From DASXUG01 sp964620425 (lineage in GTDB: Bacteria > Pseudomonadota > Gammaproteobacteria > Burkholderiales > Methylophilaceae): a DNA stretch of 64,000 bases. The translations under genes were made by a program, and so were the position numbers. This document shows positions 27,308 to 36,055 of the stretch, piece after piece. Below the pieces are notes generated by a model, which made no database searches, was not told the DNA's origin, and saw only the letters and a program-made list of their open reading frames with translations. Every line of letters begins with the position of its first letter. The first letter of the stretch is position 1. The DNA lies in assembly GCA_964620425.1 (NCBI GenBank), contig CAZUGV010000002.1:447584-511583 (forward strand), given 5' to 3'.

Positions 27308-28894
27308 GTGAAGCTTTTATCCCATTCGTTTTCAATTTGCATGCTTGCATGCAGTGTGTTTTGGCTCGCGAGTTTTAACGTTAGCGCAAAAGAGATTGAG
27401 TCGGAAAATTCTGCCACTAAAATTCATCGTGAGATTCAAACAAAATCATCCAAAAATGCCAGCAAGTCAGAAAAAAATGATAAGGCTTCGGCTAAGTCTG
27501 CGGGGAAAAAAGGTATCACAACAAAATCTGCAGAGCGAAAGGCAACATATGGCGACAAGACACATTTAACAGAAAGCCATGTAAAGCAGAAAGTTGTAAA
27601 AAATAAGGATTTAAAACCAAAAGTTGAGCAATCTAAGGTTGCGCACTCTAGGGTTGAACACTCTAGGGTTGAGCTAAGTAACATTCATCAACGGATTGAA
27701 TCACTTCAAAAAGATCTCGCCAACAAACAAGAAGCACAGGCCGATGTAACAGATGCTCTCAAACAAAGTGAAAAATCAATCAGCGACACTAACCGCAAGT
27801 TGTTTGAGCTGAATCAGAAACATAAAGAAAATCGCAGTACGCTTAATGTCTTACAACAGCAGAGAGTTAGCCTAGAAAGTACCATTGCACAACAAAAAGC
27901 TTTATTAGCCTCGCAGTACTATCAGCAATATATTCACGGCAAACCTAACTACATTCAAGTGGTGTTGCAGGAGCAGCAGCCTGGCGCAATTGCACGACAG
28001 CTGGAGTATTTGGGTTATATCTCTCGTGCGCGCTCACAGCTTATTGAGTCTATGAATGATAACCTTGCAACCGTTACCAAGCTCAATGCTCAAACTGCCG
28101 ACACCTTAAAGCAAATCGCTATGCTGAAAACTGAGCAAGAGAAACAGCACATTGCCTTGGTATCGGAAAAAAATGAGCGCAGCCAAATGTTGGTAAAATT
28201 ATCGACACAAATCAGTGCGCAACGAAACGAGATTGAAAAGTTGAAGCGCGATGAAGCCAATCTATCGCAACTAGTAGAAAATCTTACGCGTAAACTTGCA
28301 GAACAAGCGGCACGTCAAAAACTGGCAAGAAATCAGCCAAAACCTAGCAAACCTAAAGCCAATCAAGCGCACGAAGAGCCCAGTAGAGTTGATAAGAATA
28401 ATACTGATAAGAATGATGCAGAAACTGTAGTACCTCAGCGCAGCACAACCATTGCGCGCAATGACACCTTGCCCTCAGAAGCATTTGAAGGTGGGAATTT
28501 TGCTCAATTACGTGGGAAACTTAATCTTCCCGTACGTGGGGAGCTAACGAATCATTTTGGTGATGCACGTGCCGATACTGGCGTTTTATGGAAGGGGCTC
28601 TTCATTCGCGCTAATGAAGGTAGCGAGGTCAAGTCTATTGCCAGTGGTCGCGTGGTGTTTGCTGATTGGATGCGCGGGTTTGGTAACTTGCTGATTATTG
28701 ACCATGGTGACGGCTATATGAGCTTGTACGGCAATAACCAAGCGCTACTGCGTAAAGTAGGTAGCACAGTCAAGGGCGGGGAAACTGTTGCCTCAGTTGG
28801 CAACAGTGGCGGCAATGAAACAAACGGCTTATATTATGAGCTACGCAAGCAAAGCAGGCCATTTGATCCGCTGAGTTGGAGCGTGGTTCGATAA
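27308..28894 (+). CDS. envC: EnvC-like murein hydrolase activator with degenerate LytM domain
   Basis: The start is uncertain. The frame opens with a TTG at 27266 inside gpmI; the GTG at 27308 gives a compact signal peptide (KLLSHSFSICMLACSVFW then LASFNVSA), and an ATG at 27341 is possible. The protein is about 528 residues: a Lys/Ser-rich linker with short repeats, a long coiled coil (about residues 120-330), a second linker and a C-terminal peptidase M23 fold. The usual zinc histidines are missing (LWKGLFI, HGDGYMSLYG, YYELRKQ in place of HxH), as in EnvC, which activates AmiA/AmiB amidases rather than cutting wall itself. It acts in the periplasm at division. Confidence 0.87.
   Translation: MKLLSHSFSICMLACSVFWLASFNVSAKEIESENSATKIHREIQTKSSKNASKSEKNDKASAKSAGKKGITTKSAERKATYGDKTHLTESHVKQKVVKNKDLKPKVEQSKVAHSRVEHSRVELSNIHQRIESLQKDLANKQEAQADVTDALKQSEKSISDTNRKLFELNQKHKENRSTLNVLQQQRVSLESTIAQQKALLASQYYQQYIHGKPNYIQVVLQEQQPGAIARQLEYLGYISRARSQLIESMNDNLATVTKLNAQTADTLKQIAMLKTEQEKQHIALVSEKNERSQMLVKLSTQISAQRNEIEKLKRDEANLSQLVENLTRKLAEQAARQKLARNQPKPSKPKANQAHEEPSRVDKNNTDKNDAETVVPQRSTTIARNDTLPSEAFEGGNFAQLRGKLNLPVRGELTNHFGDARADTGVLWKGLFIRANEGSEVKSIASGRVVFADWMRGFGNLLIIDHGDGYMSLYGNNQALLRKVGSTVKGGETVASVGNSGGNETNGLYYELRKQSRPFDPLSWSVVR
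27623..27682. repeat. 15-bp in-frame repeats in the envC-like gene
   Basis: Four consecutive 15-base units begin GTTGAGCAATCTAAG, GTTGCGCACTCTAGG, GTTGAACACTCTAGG and GTTGAGCTAAGTAAC. The second and third differ at two positions. They encode V-(E/A)-x-S-(K/R)-like pentapeptides in the linker between signal peptide and coiled coil, a place where length change is likely to be tolerated. Confidence 0.85.
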
Positions 28895-28933
28895 AATGCT
28901 TTGTTGAGCGTAGCCTTGGTTGAAAAAACCACG

Positions 28934-31072
28934 TTATTGCTGGGATGTTGTCACCCTAGATTGTTGCCTGATCAACCCTACTTGATCGCTCATAATATGC
29001 GCAGCTTCATTCAATAAAATATCTTTAGATTCTTTTTGTGCTTTTTCTAGGGCAAGATCTGTATCTAAATTACGTTCATTTGATTGCAAACCATCGTCTT
29101 GTGTTAAGTTAGGTAATTTAGATGTCTTATCTTTTCCAGTTTTGTCGGTAATTTTTACATCTTTGCGAGCTGCAATTTTAGCTTCTTTGGTATCTCGCTC
29201 TTTTTGTCTCTCCGCTAGATTCAGAGAGATGGAATTTTTTTCCCGTTCAACTTTAAATTCCGAAATATCGTTTAGCAAATATTGAAACTCTTTATCCTTG
29301 GCAATACGTGCATCATGATTTGCGGTGAGCGTTGAGATGAGTGGTTTTAACTCTTTGCTGGTTTTGTAGTCCGCCGATTTAATTTGTGACCAAGGTAAAG
29401 CATTGGTGAAGCTAGATTCTCCATAATTATCGTAATCAGTGAGTGATGGCATAGTAATGTCTGGCACTACCCCACGTAATTGCGTTGTCCCGCCATTGAT
29501 GCGGAAAAACTGCGCAATCGTAATTTTCAGCTCGCCAAATTTAGGTTTCTCATTTTTAACGAGATGATCCAAATCTACCACCGTTTGCACTGTGCCTTTA
29601 CCAAAACTGGTTTCGCCAATGATGACGCCACGTCCGTAATCTTGAATCGCAGCGGCAAAAATTTCAGAGGCCGAAGCAGAGGCGCGGTTGATTAACACGC
29701 CGACAGGCTTATCCCAAACGATGCCAGCTTTTGTGTCAAAATCCACCTTGATGTTGCCTTTGGAGTCACGCTCTTGCAGAACGGGGCCTTGGTCAATAAA
29801 TAAGCCTGTCAGATTGACTGCTTCATCTAGCGAGCCACCGCCGTTATTGCGTAAATCAATAATCAAACTATCTACATTTTCTTTTTTAAGTTCATCTATC
29901 AGTTTGTTGACGTCGCGTGAGGCGCTTTTAAAATCTTTATCACCTCTGGCATGTGCTGCAAAATCTTCATAAAAAACAGGCAAAGTAATCACGCCAACTC
30001 TACGCTTTACGTCACCGTCTTTGACATCAATGATAGATTTTTTTGCGTCCTGCTTCTCTAGACTAATTTTTTTGCGTATCAGCGAGATAAAAACATGTTT
30101 GCCATCAGGTCCGGCTTCAGCGGGTAATACTTCTAAAACGACGGTTGAGTCGCTCTGGCCACGAATTAGCGCAACCGTGTCATCAATTCTCCAGCCTGTA
30201 ACATCGACGATAGCGCCTTTCTCTCCTTGACCTACACCAAGAATACGATCACCAATTTTGAGTTTTTGAGATAATGCTGCTGGCCCACCTGGAACCAATT
30301 CACGAATCGTCGTGTATTCATCTTTATCTTCAAGTACAGCACCAATACCTTCTAAAGATAACTTCATTGAAATATCAAAGTCTTCGGAGGCGCGAATGCC
30401 AAAATAATTCGTATGGGGATCGACCGCCATTGCATATGCGTTCATAAATGTTTGAAAAACATCATCGCCTTTAAGCTTTGCGGCTTTTTTAAGGTAGTTG
30501 TCATAACGTTTGTTGAGCACTTCAAGAATCGTTTTATCATCTTTACCAGCGAGTTTTAACCTCAGCCAGTCATTTTTAACGCGCTTACGCCAAAAATCAT
30601 GAATCTCATCTTCTGTTTTAAAGAAGTTGGCCTTGCTTCTATCGTATTGATAGCTTTCTTTGAGATTAAAATCCATCGGGACTTTAAGCTGATTTTTGGC
30701 ATAGGTGATGCGATCAGCCATGCGTTGCTGATATAAGCTGAAAATTTTAAAAGGGATTGATAAATCTTCTTTCACCAAGTCATCATCTAGCCTTGTTTTG
30801 GCCTCGCTAAGCTGGTCAATGTCAGATTGGATGAAAAAGATTTTCTCGCTATCCAGCGATTTAATATATCCATCAAAAATCTTTTTGGAGGTCTCGTCAT
30901 CTAATGGGATAGATTTGTAGTGGTATCGCGTCAAAATTTCTGAAGCTAAATGCGCTGCTTGCGCTTGCTCTTGCAGCGGTTTAAGCGTTGAGTTTGTGGC
31001 AAACACTTCTGCACAAAGCATTTGCGATGCGATCACAGAACCAATCAAAACGATGAGACGCGCAATTTTCAT
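28934..31072 (-). CDS. prc: Carboxy-terminal processing protease Prc/Tsp
   Basis: A 712-residue periplasmic serine protease with a signal peptide (VLIGSVIASQMLCAEVFA). After an N-terminal helical domain there is a PDZ domain (about residues 230-320, LEGIGAVLEDKDEY and GPAALSQKLKIGDRILGVG). The S41 core carries the Ser-Lys dyad: the middle serine of RASASASEIF and, 25 residues later, the lysine of FGKGTVQ. A DUF3340-type C-terminal domain follows, rich in K, E and D. The size resembles E. coli Prc (682). It degrades or trims periplasmic proteins from the C-terminus. It is convergent with the envC-like gene, 39 bases apart. AAGG eight bases before the ATG lies in a duplicated segment. Confidence 0.94.
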   Translation of the reverse strand: MKIARLIVLIGSVIASQMLCAEVFATNSTLKPLQEQAQAAHLASEILTRYHYKSIPLDDETSKKIFDGYIKSLDSEKIFFIQSDIDQLSEAKTRLDDDLVKEDLSIPFKIFSLYQQRMADRITYAKNQLKVPMDFNLKESYQYDRSKANFFKTEDEIHDFWRKRVKNDWLRLKLAGKDDKTILEVLNKRYDNYLKKAAKLKGDDVFQTFMNAYAMAVDPHTNYFGIRASEDFDISMKLSLEGIGAVLEDKDEYTTIRELVPGGPAALSQKLKIGDRILGVGQGEKGAIVDVTGWRIDDTVALIRGQSDSTVVLEVLPAEAGPDGKHVFISLIRKKISLEKQDAKKSIIDVKDGDVKRRVGVITLPVFYEDFAAHARGDKDFKSASRDVNKLIDELKKENVDSLIIDLRNNGGGSLDEAVNLTGLFIDQGPVLQERDSKGNIKVDFDTKAGIVWDKPVGVLINRASASASEIFAAAIQDYGRGVIIGETSFGKGTVQTVVDLDHLVKNEKPKFGELKITIAQFFRINGGTTQLRGVVPDITMPSLTDYDNYGESSFTNALPWSQIKSADYKTSKELKPLISTLTANHDARIAKDKEFQYLLNDISEFKVEREKNSISLNLAERQKERDTKEAKIAARKDVKITDKTGKDKTSKLPNLTQDDGLQSNERNLDTDLALEKAQKESKDILLNEAAHIMSDQVGLIRQQSRVTTSQQ

Positions 31073-31080
31073 TCTAATGC

Positions 31081-31117
31081 CTTAAAAATAAATAACTTAT
31101 GCTTAAAAATAAATAAC
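31081..31117. repeat. 16-bp direct repeat with 21-bp period in the prc leader
   Basis: CTTAAAAATAAATAAC occurs at 31081-31096 and again, identical, at 31102-31117. On the minus strand the copy next to prc supplies the purine-rich AAGG ribosome-binding sequence. The second copy reads TTTTTAAGCAT where the first reads TTTTTAAGGCAT, so it lacks one G. Confidence 0.88.
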
Positions 31118-31611
31118 AGATGTTAGGTGATGACGTGATTGTTATGATTATAACGGATGTCATTCGTTCAATAGTTTGTTGCAATCAACCGTATTTGTCC
31201 TTAAATCCCACCATTATCCTTAATCAATGAGGGACAGCCTTAAATTACAAGCACTGTAAACTAGATAGTACCTGTTCAGGTGTTTTTCAGCCAAGTGTTT
31301 TCTGGATATCGCACTAAATGTATGTCCAATCTTACACTTATGCGTTAATCAAGCGTATTTAGGTGATGGGTAGTGGGTTGCTGGCGAATCAGGCCATTGC
31401 TGTTTTCATCTCAGCGCTAATCATGTATCGTTGCTTTCTGGTTAAGTGAGGTTGTTTTGTCTGCGTGTATTTAAATCAGACGTAAAACATTCGCTTTTCT
31501 GCTTAACCCAATCGACTCCATAAAAAGTTGTATTTCATATGGTTGGGTTTTTGGGGTAGTTAAAGCGGAATGGATTGGGTTTTAATATGCATTTTTTAAC
31601 TGAGGCGTTTT
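31118..31611. other. Non-coding gap between prc and the ydbH-like gene
   Basis: This stretch of about 490 bases separates two divergent genes and holds no convincing reading frame. Visible elements are a small palindrome ACCTGTTCAGGT at 31270-31281 followed by GTTTTT, and a longer hairpin with arms AACCCAA (31505-31511) and TTGGGTT (31543-31549) followed by TTTGGGG. The second may be a weak terminator or a leader structure ahead of the ydbH-like gene. I see no clear RNA gene. Confidence 0.5.
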
Positions 31612-33492
31612 TTGTTAACTGATTTCATCAAAACACGTCGGTTCTGCCTGATTTTTTGGTTTTTTTTATGTCTAGCATTAAGCGCCAATGCCCATGCAGT
31701 CAGCTCGCTGCAGATAAGTGCCGAGCATATGACGCTTGATCGTATGGAGGCGAAAAATGCAAAACTGACGGTGCGATTCAATCAATCAACGCCCACTGTT
31801 CAGGTCACCTCTGAAATAAGACCGACTGTAAATAGTGCTTGGGGTAAGTTTGCCTTAGCCTGCGAGAGGTTTAATTTATCTTCTACCCAACAGTTTGATT
31901 TGCATTGTGAGAAAAATATCATTCAGTCTGCGAGATTAACTAGTCATTTTCGGCTAAATGTTCAAGCGCAGAATAATCATTCTACTCGCGCTAGCCTTGC
32001 AAGTACAAACCTTACATTGGATGATTATCAACTCGATTTACATTTTTGGGATTCCAGCTTTACTGACGAGCAAGGTTTGCACGCAGGGGAAAAACTATCA
32101 GGGCAGGTTACTTTAAACGGTTCACTCAGCCTAACAGGTGCATGGGGTTGGCAAACGGATGTTGTTTGGCAAACTGGTGGGGTTTTTTGGCAGCCCTTTT
32201 ATTTGGAATCGCAAGGGCATCGTTTACATGCTAAAGGGCTTTATAGCGCGGGTATGATGAGCATCGAGCAAGCAGACTTAATGCTCGAGAATACAGCCAA
32301 TTTGCACGCTAGTGCGCAAGTGATATTACCAAATGCGACCAATCAGCAAATTTCGTTTAATCAACTGCGATTGCAGGCTAGCGAGATTGATTTAGCCAAG
32401 CTATATCCGCTGTTGCTAAAGCCATTGCTTGAGAATGGCGCATTCAGTAATTTGGAAATGTCAGGTCAGGCGCGTCTAAGTTTGTTCATCAACAATGGGG
32501 CTTTGCAAGAAGGGCGATTGACGTTACAGCAGGCCGATGTGAAAGATAAAAGTGGACGATTTGCATTTCATCAAGTGAATGCCGATATACCATGGTCTTA
32601 TGATGATCTTACACAAGCGCAGGTGGCCTATCAAAGTGGACATTTTTTGCATATTCCTTTGGGGGTTGCGCGTTTAAATGCAGCGCTCAGTCGCAATTCT
32701 GTGACTGCCAAACAATTAGATTTCCCAATAATAGATGGCGCGTTAAAAGTGTCTGATGTATCGGCCGCTTTGATCAAACAGCAGTGGCATTGGCATATGC
32801 GTGCAGAATTAACGCCCATCGACATGGTCGCCATGAGTCAGGCCATTGCTTGGCCACGTATGGAAGGTAAAGTGGCGGCTAGCATTCCTTTGGTTACTTA
32901 CAGTAATGGTGAACTGACTACTGATGGTGAAATGAAGTTCAGTGTATTCAATGGCAATATCCGTGTTCAGCACTTGGCAATGAACGCTCCGCTTGGTACC
33001 GCGCCAAAATTAACCGCAGATTTGCAAATGCGTAATTTAGATTTAGGTGATTTAACCCGTACGTTTTCTTTTGGCGCGATTGAGGGCAAGTTAGATGGGG
33101 AAGTAAACAATTTAGTATTAAGCAATTGGCAGCCAGTCAGTTTTGACGCAAATTTTTATAGTGGTGCAGGACGCTACCCAAAGAAAATCTCACAAAGGGC
33201 GGTTGAAAACATTTCAGCTTTAGGTGGCGCTGGTGCAGCGGCAGCTGTGCAGCGCAGTTTTTTAAGGTTTTTAAAGGAGTTTAACTACGAAAAAATCGGT
33301 CTTAGTTGCCAATTAATCAACGATACTTGTGAAATGAATGGTGTGGAGTCAACCCCACAAGGGTATATCATCGTTAAAGGAAGTGGTATCCCTGCGATTA
33401 CGGTCATGGGGTACAATCACAGCGTAGGTTGGAGTGAATTGATAGCGCGTGTTAAACGTATAACTGCTGATAATGCAGCGGTAATTCAATAG
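31612..33492 (+). CDS. ydbH: YdbH-like AsmA-family intermembrane lipid transport protein
   Basis: The start is a TTG with GAGG eight bases upstream; no in-frame ATG lies before the signal sequence RFCLIFWFFLCLALSANA. The 626-residue product has the repetitive beta-strand pattern of the AsmA/YdbH bridge family and the conserved C-terminal region (FNGNIRVQHLAMNAPLG, then a GEVNNLVLSNWQPVSFDA stretch). E. coli YdbH is longer (879), so the bridge may be shorter here. In E. coli YdbH spans the periplasm and works with the lipoprotein YnbE to move phospholipids to the outer membrane, redundantly with TamB and YhdP. The next two genes are the ynbE and ydbL homologues, which supports the identification strongly. 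Confidence 0.85.
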   Translation: MLTDFIKTRRFCLIFWFFLCLALSANAHAVSSLQISAEHMTLDRMEAKNAKLTVRFNQSTPTVQVTSEIRPTVNSAWGKFALACERFNLSSTQQFDLHCEKNIIQSARLTSHFRLNVQAQNNHSTRASLASTNLTLDDYQLDLHFWDSSFTDEQGLHAGEKLSGQVTLNGSLSLTGAWGWQTDVVWQTGGVFWQPFYLESQGHRLHAKGLYSAGMMSIEQADLMLENTANLHASAQVILPNATNQQISFNQLRLQASEIDLAKLYPLLLKPLLENGAFSNLEMSGQARLSLFINNGALQEGRLTLQQADVKDKSGRFAFHQVNADIPWSYDDLTQAQVAYQSGHFLHIPLGVARLNAALSRNSVTAKQLDFPIIDGALKVSDVSAALIKQQWHWHMRAELTPIDMVAMSQAIAWPRMEGKVAASIPLVTYSNGELTTDGEMKFSVFNGNIRVQHLAMNAPLGTAPKLTADLQMRNLDLGDLTRTFSFGAIEGKLDGEVNNLVLSNWQPVSFDANFYSGAGRYPKKISQRAVENISALGGAGAAAAVQRSFLRFLKEFNYEKIGLSCQLINDTCEMNGVESTPQGYIIVKGSGIPAITVMGYNHSVGWSELIARVKRITADNAAVIQ

Positions 33493-33522
33493 CAGTAAAG
33501 CGTATGATATGAGGAGAGATGG

Positions 33523-33762
33523 ATGAGTTACTACTTAAAACAATGGGGTGCGATGGGGGTAATGGCGTTGATATTGCCTGCTTGCGTCACGATTAATATT
33601 TATTTTCCCGCTGCCGCAGCTGAAAAAGCAGCCGACAAAATTATTGATGAAGTTTGGCAGATTAAAAAGGGGCAGCCACCTGCTGATAAGGCTACACAAG
33701 ATAAACCAACTGAACCCCCAAGTGCCCCATCCATCAATTCGACAGCACCAGCCGCCCAATAA
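33523..33762 (+). CDS. ynbE: YnbE-like lipoprotein
   Basis: A small 79-residue lipoprotein: MGVMALILPAC gives the lipobox, followed by VTINIYFPAAAAEKAADKIIDEVW, whose TINIYFPAAAAEKAAD core is the typical YnbE sequence. GAGGAG stands before the ATG. In E. coli YnbE is an outer-membrane lipoprotein whose multimers stack onto the C-terminus of YdbH. A Pro/Ala-rich tail of about 30 residues is extra compared with E. coli YnbE (61 residues). Confidence 0.9.
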   Translation: MSYYLKQWGAMGVMALILPACVTINIYFPAAAAEKAADKIIDEVWQIKKGQPPADKATQDKPTEPPSAPSINSTAPAAQ

Positions 33763-33771
33763 GGATATACC

Positions 33772-34191
33772 ATGAAAAAATATTACATTCGTTTATTTGT
33801 ATTTTTGATGAGCTTTTTGATAGCACCGCTAGCTAATGCCGCTGCAGATATTGAAATTAATTCACCAGCGATTGCGGCACTTAAAAACAGCATGCAAGCC
33901 CGTCATGCTCAGCTAGAGCCATTCTACGCAAGCGGTGCAGTGGGGTTGGCAAAAGATGGCACAGTGGCATTGCGCGATGCTAGTCTAGTGCCTTTGCCGC
34001 AACGCCAAGCCGCAAACAGTTTGGTTTCAGCCGAAAATACAGACCGCAATGCGTTGTATAAAGAAATTGCCACAGGCAATGGTCACCCAGAGTGGGAGGC
34101 GGAAGTGCGAAGTACCTTTGCGCAAAGATGGATGCAAAAAGCACAAAGCGGCTGGTGGGTTCAAAGCGCAAGTGGCTGGGTTAAAAAATAA
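33772..34191 (+). CDS. ydbL: YdbL-like periplasmic protein (DUF1318)
   Basis: This 139-residue protein has a signal peptide (RLFVFLMSFLIAPLANAAA), then the DUF1318 features: INSPAIAALKNSMQARHAQLEPFY and GAVGLAKDGTVALRDAS, quoted in part, and near the C-terminus SGWWVQSASGWVKK. In E. coli YdbL is a periplasmic chaperone-like regulator of the YdbH-YnbE complex. It lies nine bases after ynbE, so the three genes form one operon. The C-terminal tryptophan-rich end is longer than in E. coli (108 residues). Confidence 0.87.
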   Translation: MKKYYIRLFVFLMSFLIAPLANAAADIEINSPAIAALKNSMQARHAQLEPFYASGAVGLAKDGTVALRDASLVPLPQRQAANSLVSAENTDRNALYKEIATGNGHPEWEAEVRSTFAQRWMQKAQSGWWVQSASGWVKK

Positions 34192-34202
34192 GGGTTTAAA
34201 TT

Positions 34203-34985
34203 TTGGCAATGCTACCTACGCTCACTTTTGATATTGAAACGATCCCCGATACCGCTGGCTTAAAAGTGTTATTGGGGTTGGATGATGCGACTTCAGATGA
34301 TGATGTCGCCAAAATCGCCTTTCACCAACGTCGTCAGCAAACGGGGTCGGATTTTTTGCCCTTGCATCAACAGCGTGTTGTGGCAATTTCATGCGCTTTG
34401 CGTGAGGGCGATAACTTTAAAGTGTGGACTTTGGGTGCGTCAGATGAACCCGAAGGTCAGCTGATTCAACGTTTTTTTGATGGCATTGAAAAATACACGC
34501 CAAATTTAGTTTCTTGGAATGGCGGTGGATTTGATTTGCCCGTATTGCATTACCGCGGCATGATTCATGGCGTGCAAGCGCCCCGCTATTGGGATATGGG
34601 CGATGATGACCGCGAATTTAAGTGGAACAACTACATCAGCCGCTATCACATGCGCCACTTAGATTTAATGGATTTACTCGCCATGTTCAACGCCCGAGCC
34701 AATGCGCCTTTGGATGCAATGGCGCAGCTTTGCGGCTTTCCAGGCAAGCTGGGCATGGATGGTAGCAAGGTGTGGGATGCGTTTCAAGCGGGTGAGATCG
34801 AAGCGATTCGCAATTATTGTGAGACAGATGTGGTGAACACTTATTTGGTGTATTTGCGTTTTCAGTTGATGCGCGGGCAGCTAAATGCCAATACCTATGC
34901 CGAAGAAGTTGCACTAGTGCGCAGCACTTTATCTAGTTACAGCGCGCGGCATTGGCAAGAGTTTTTAGCTGCGTGGCCTAGTTAG
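34203..34985 (+). CDS. Predicted 3'-5' exonuclease of the DnaQ/PolB-exo superfamily
   Basis: The TTG at 34203 has AGGG eight bases upstream; an in-frame ATG at 34209 is the alternative. The 260-residue protein carries the DEDDy exonuclease motifs: ExoI LTFDIETIPD at the N-terminus, ExoII SWNGGGFDLPVL, and ExoIII YCETDVVNTYLVY, where tyrosine and aspartate are spaced Y-x3-D. This family resembles the proofreading domain of B-family polymerases but stands alone. It probably trims single-stranded DNA or RNA ends; the exact substrate is unknown. It is convergent with flgL, 30 bases apart. Confidence 0.87.
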   Translation: MAMLPTLTFDIETIPDTAGLKVLLGLDDATSDDDVAKIAFHQRRQQTGSDFLPLHQQRVVAISCALREGDNFKVWTLGASDEPEGQLIQRFFDGIEKYTPNLVSWNGGGFDLPVLHYRGMIHGVQAPRYWDMGDDDREFKWNNYISRYHMRHLDLMDLLAMFNARANAPLDAMAQLCGFPGKLGMDGSKVWDAFQAGEIEAIRNYCETDVVNTYLVYLRFQLMRGQLNANTYAEEVALVRSTLSSYSARHWQEFLAAWPS

Positions 34986-35015
34986 TCGTCCATTACTATT
35001 CAACTAAAGTTTTGC

Positions 35016-35957
35016 CTACATCATTGAAAATAATGACAAACCTGCTGTTTTAGTAAAAACTCTTTGTGCGGCATCAAGAATGCTTGCTTGCTTGGAGACC
35101 TCAGATAAGGCTTTTGCGTAATCCAAATCTTCTAAATCGGAGATGTTTTTTTGGTACTGTAAGTCTAATGCAGAGCCTGCACTATTGAGCGCTTCCAACT
35201 CATTCAGCCTAGCTCCGACAGAAGCTCTTGAAATAAGTATATTCTCCATTGTGGCGTCAATGGTGCTACCTGAGGAGCTAAGGTCGGATGCGAGGGTTGC
35301 GCTGGTGGTGCTTGGATCATTGAGTGAGCCAATGACTTTAGATAAGGTGACAAAAATATCAGGTGCAGTATTAGGCGCTGTGGTGGCAAAAAAGTTGTTG
35401 CCAGGCTCACTCAAGCCCATTTCTCTACCAGAGCTAACTTGTACTTTGCGTTCATTTGTATCTCCTGCATAAGTGCCTGTATACGCCGTAATTGGAATTG
35501 CGAGTTTTGGAGCGTCAGCGAACGGTTTGGTTTTAACACTATGCCCCGCAAACATGTAATCACCATTGCTATCTTTAGTGTTGCCTAAAGCAATCAAATT
35601 TTCTAAGTCGTTTTGCAGTTGCACGGCTATCGCCTTGCGATCTGTGCTAGATAAAGTAGATTTATTGGCTGCGGTAATGCTCGATTTGATCGAAGTGATT
35701 CTATCTGCGATGGTGCCTAAAATACTATCGACCGCATTTAAATTGTTTTCTGCTGTTTTTCTAGTGTTGGTATATTCGGTATTGATGTTTTGTGAATTTT
35801 TTAACTCAAGTAGTTGTGCCGATGCGATCGGATCATCCGATGGTGTGAGGATGCGCTTTCCAGTGGAAATTTGATTTTGCAACTGTAGCTGCTTCGCTTG
35901 AATATTGCTAAGGTTTGCCGTGCCTTGGTCGTAAAAAAAACTGGTGCTAATCCGCAT
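35016..35957 (-). CDS. flgL: Flagellar hook-filament junction protein FlgL (HAP3)
   Basis: This 313-residue protein starts MRISTSFFYDQGTANLS, with the N-terminal flagellin-type helix LQLQNQISTGKRILTPSDDP and a C-terminal helix ending ILDAAQRVFTKTAGLSLFSMM (given in part). It forms the second junction layer between hook and filament. It is the last gene of the flgBCDEFGHIJKL series, about 100 bases after flgK. No clear terminator is visible in the short space to the convergent exonuclease gene. Confidence 0.95.
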   Translation of the reverse strand: MRISTSFFYDQGTANLSNIQAKQLQLQNQISTGKRILTPSDDPIASAQLLELKNSQNINTEYTNTRKTAENNLNAVDSILGTIADRITSIKSSITAANKSTLSSTDRKAIAVQLQNDLENLIALGNTKDSNGDYMFAGHSVKTKPFADAPKLAIPITAYTGTYAGDTNERKVQVSSGREMGLSEPGNNFFATTAPNTAPDIFVTLSKVIGSLNDPSTTSATLASDLSSSGSTIDATMENILISRASVGARLNELEALNSAGSALDLQYQKNISDLEDLDYAKALSEVSKQASILDAAQRVFTKTAGLSLFSMM

Positions 35958-36055
35958 GATGGGTGATCCTCATTGTGCTTAAATTTATTGTGTTGCCATT
36001 AATATCGTATAAATCAATACAAACTTGAATCATTAAAATTTGCCCGCAATCTATA

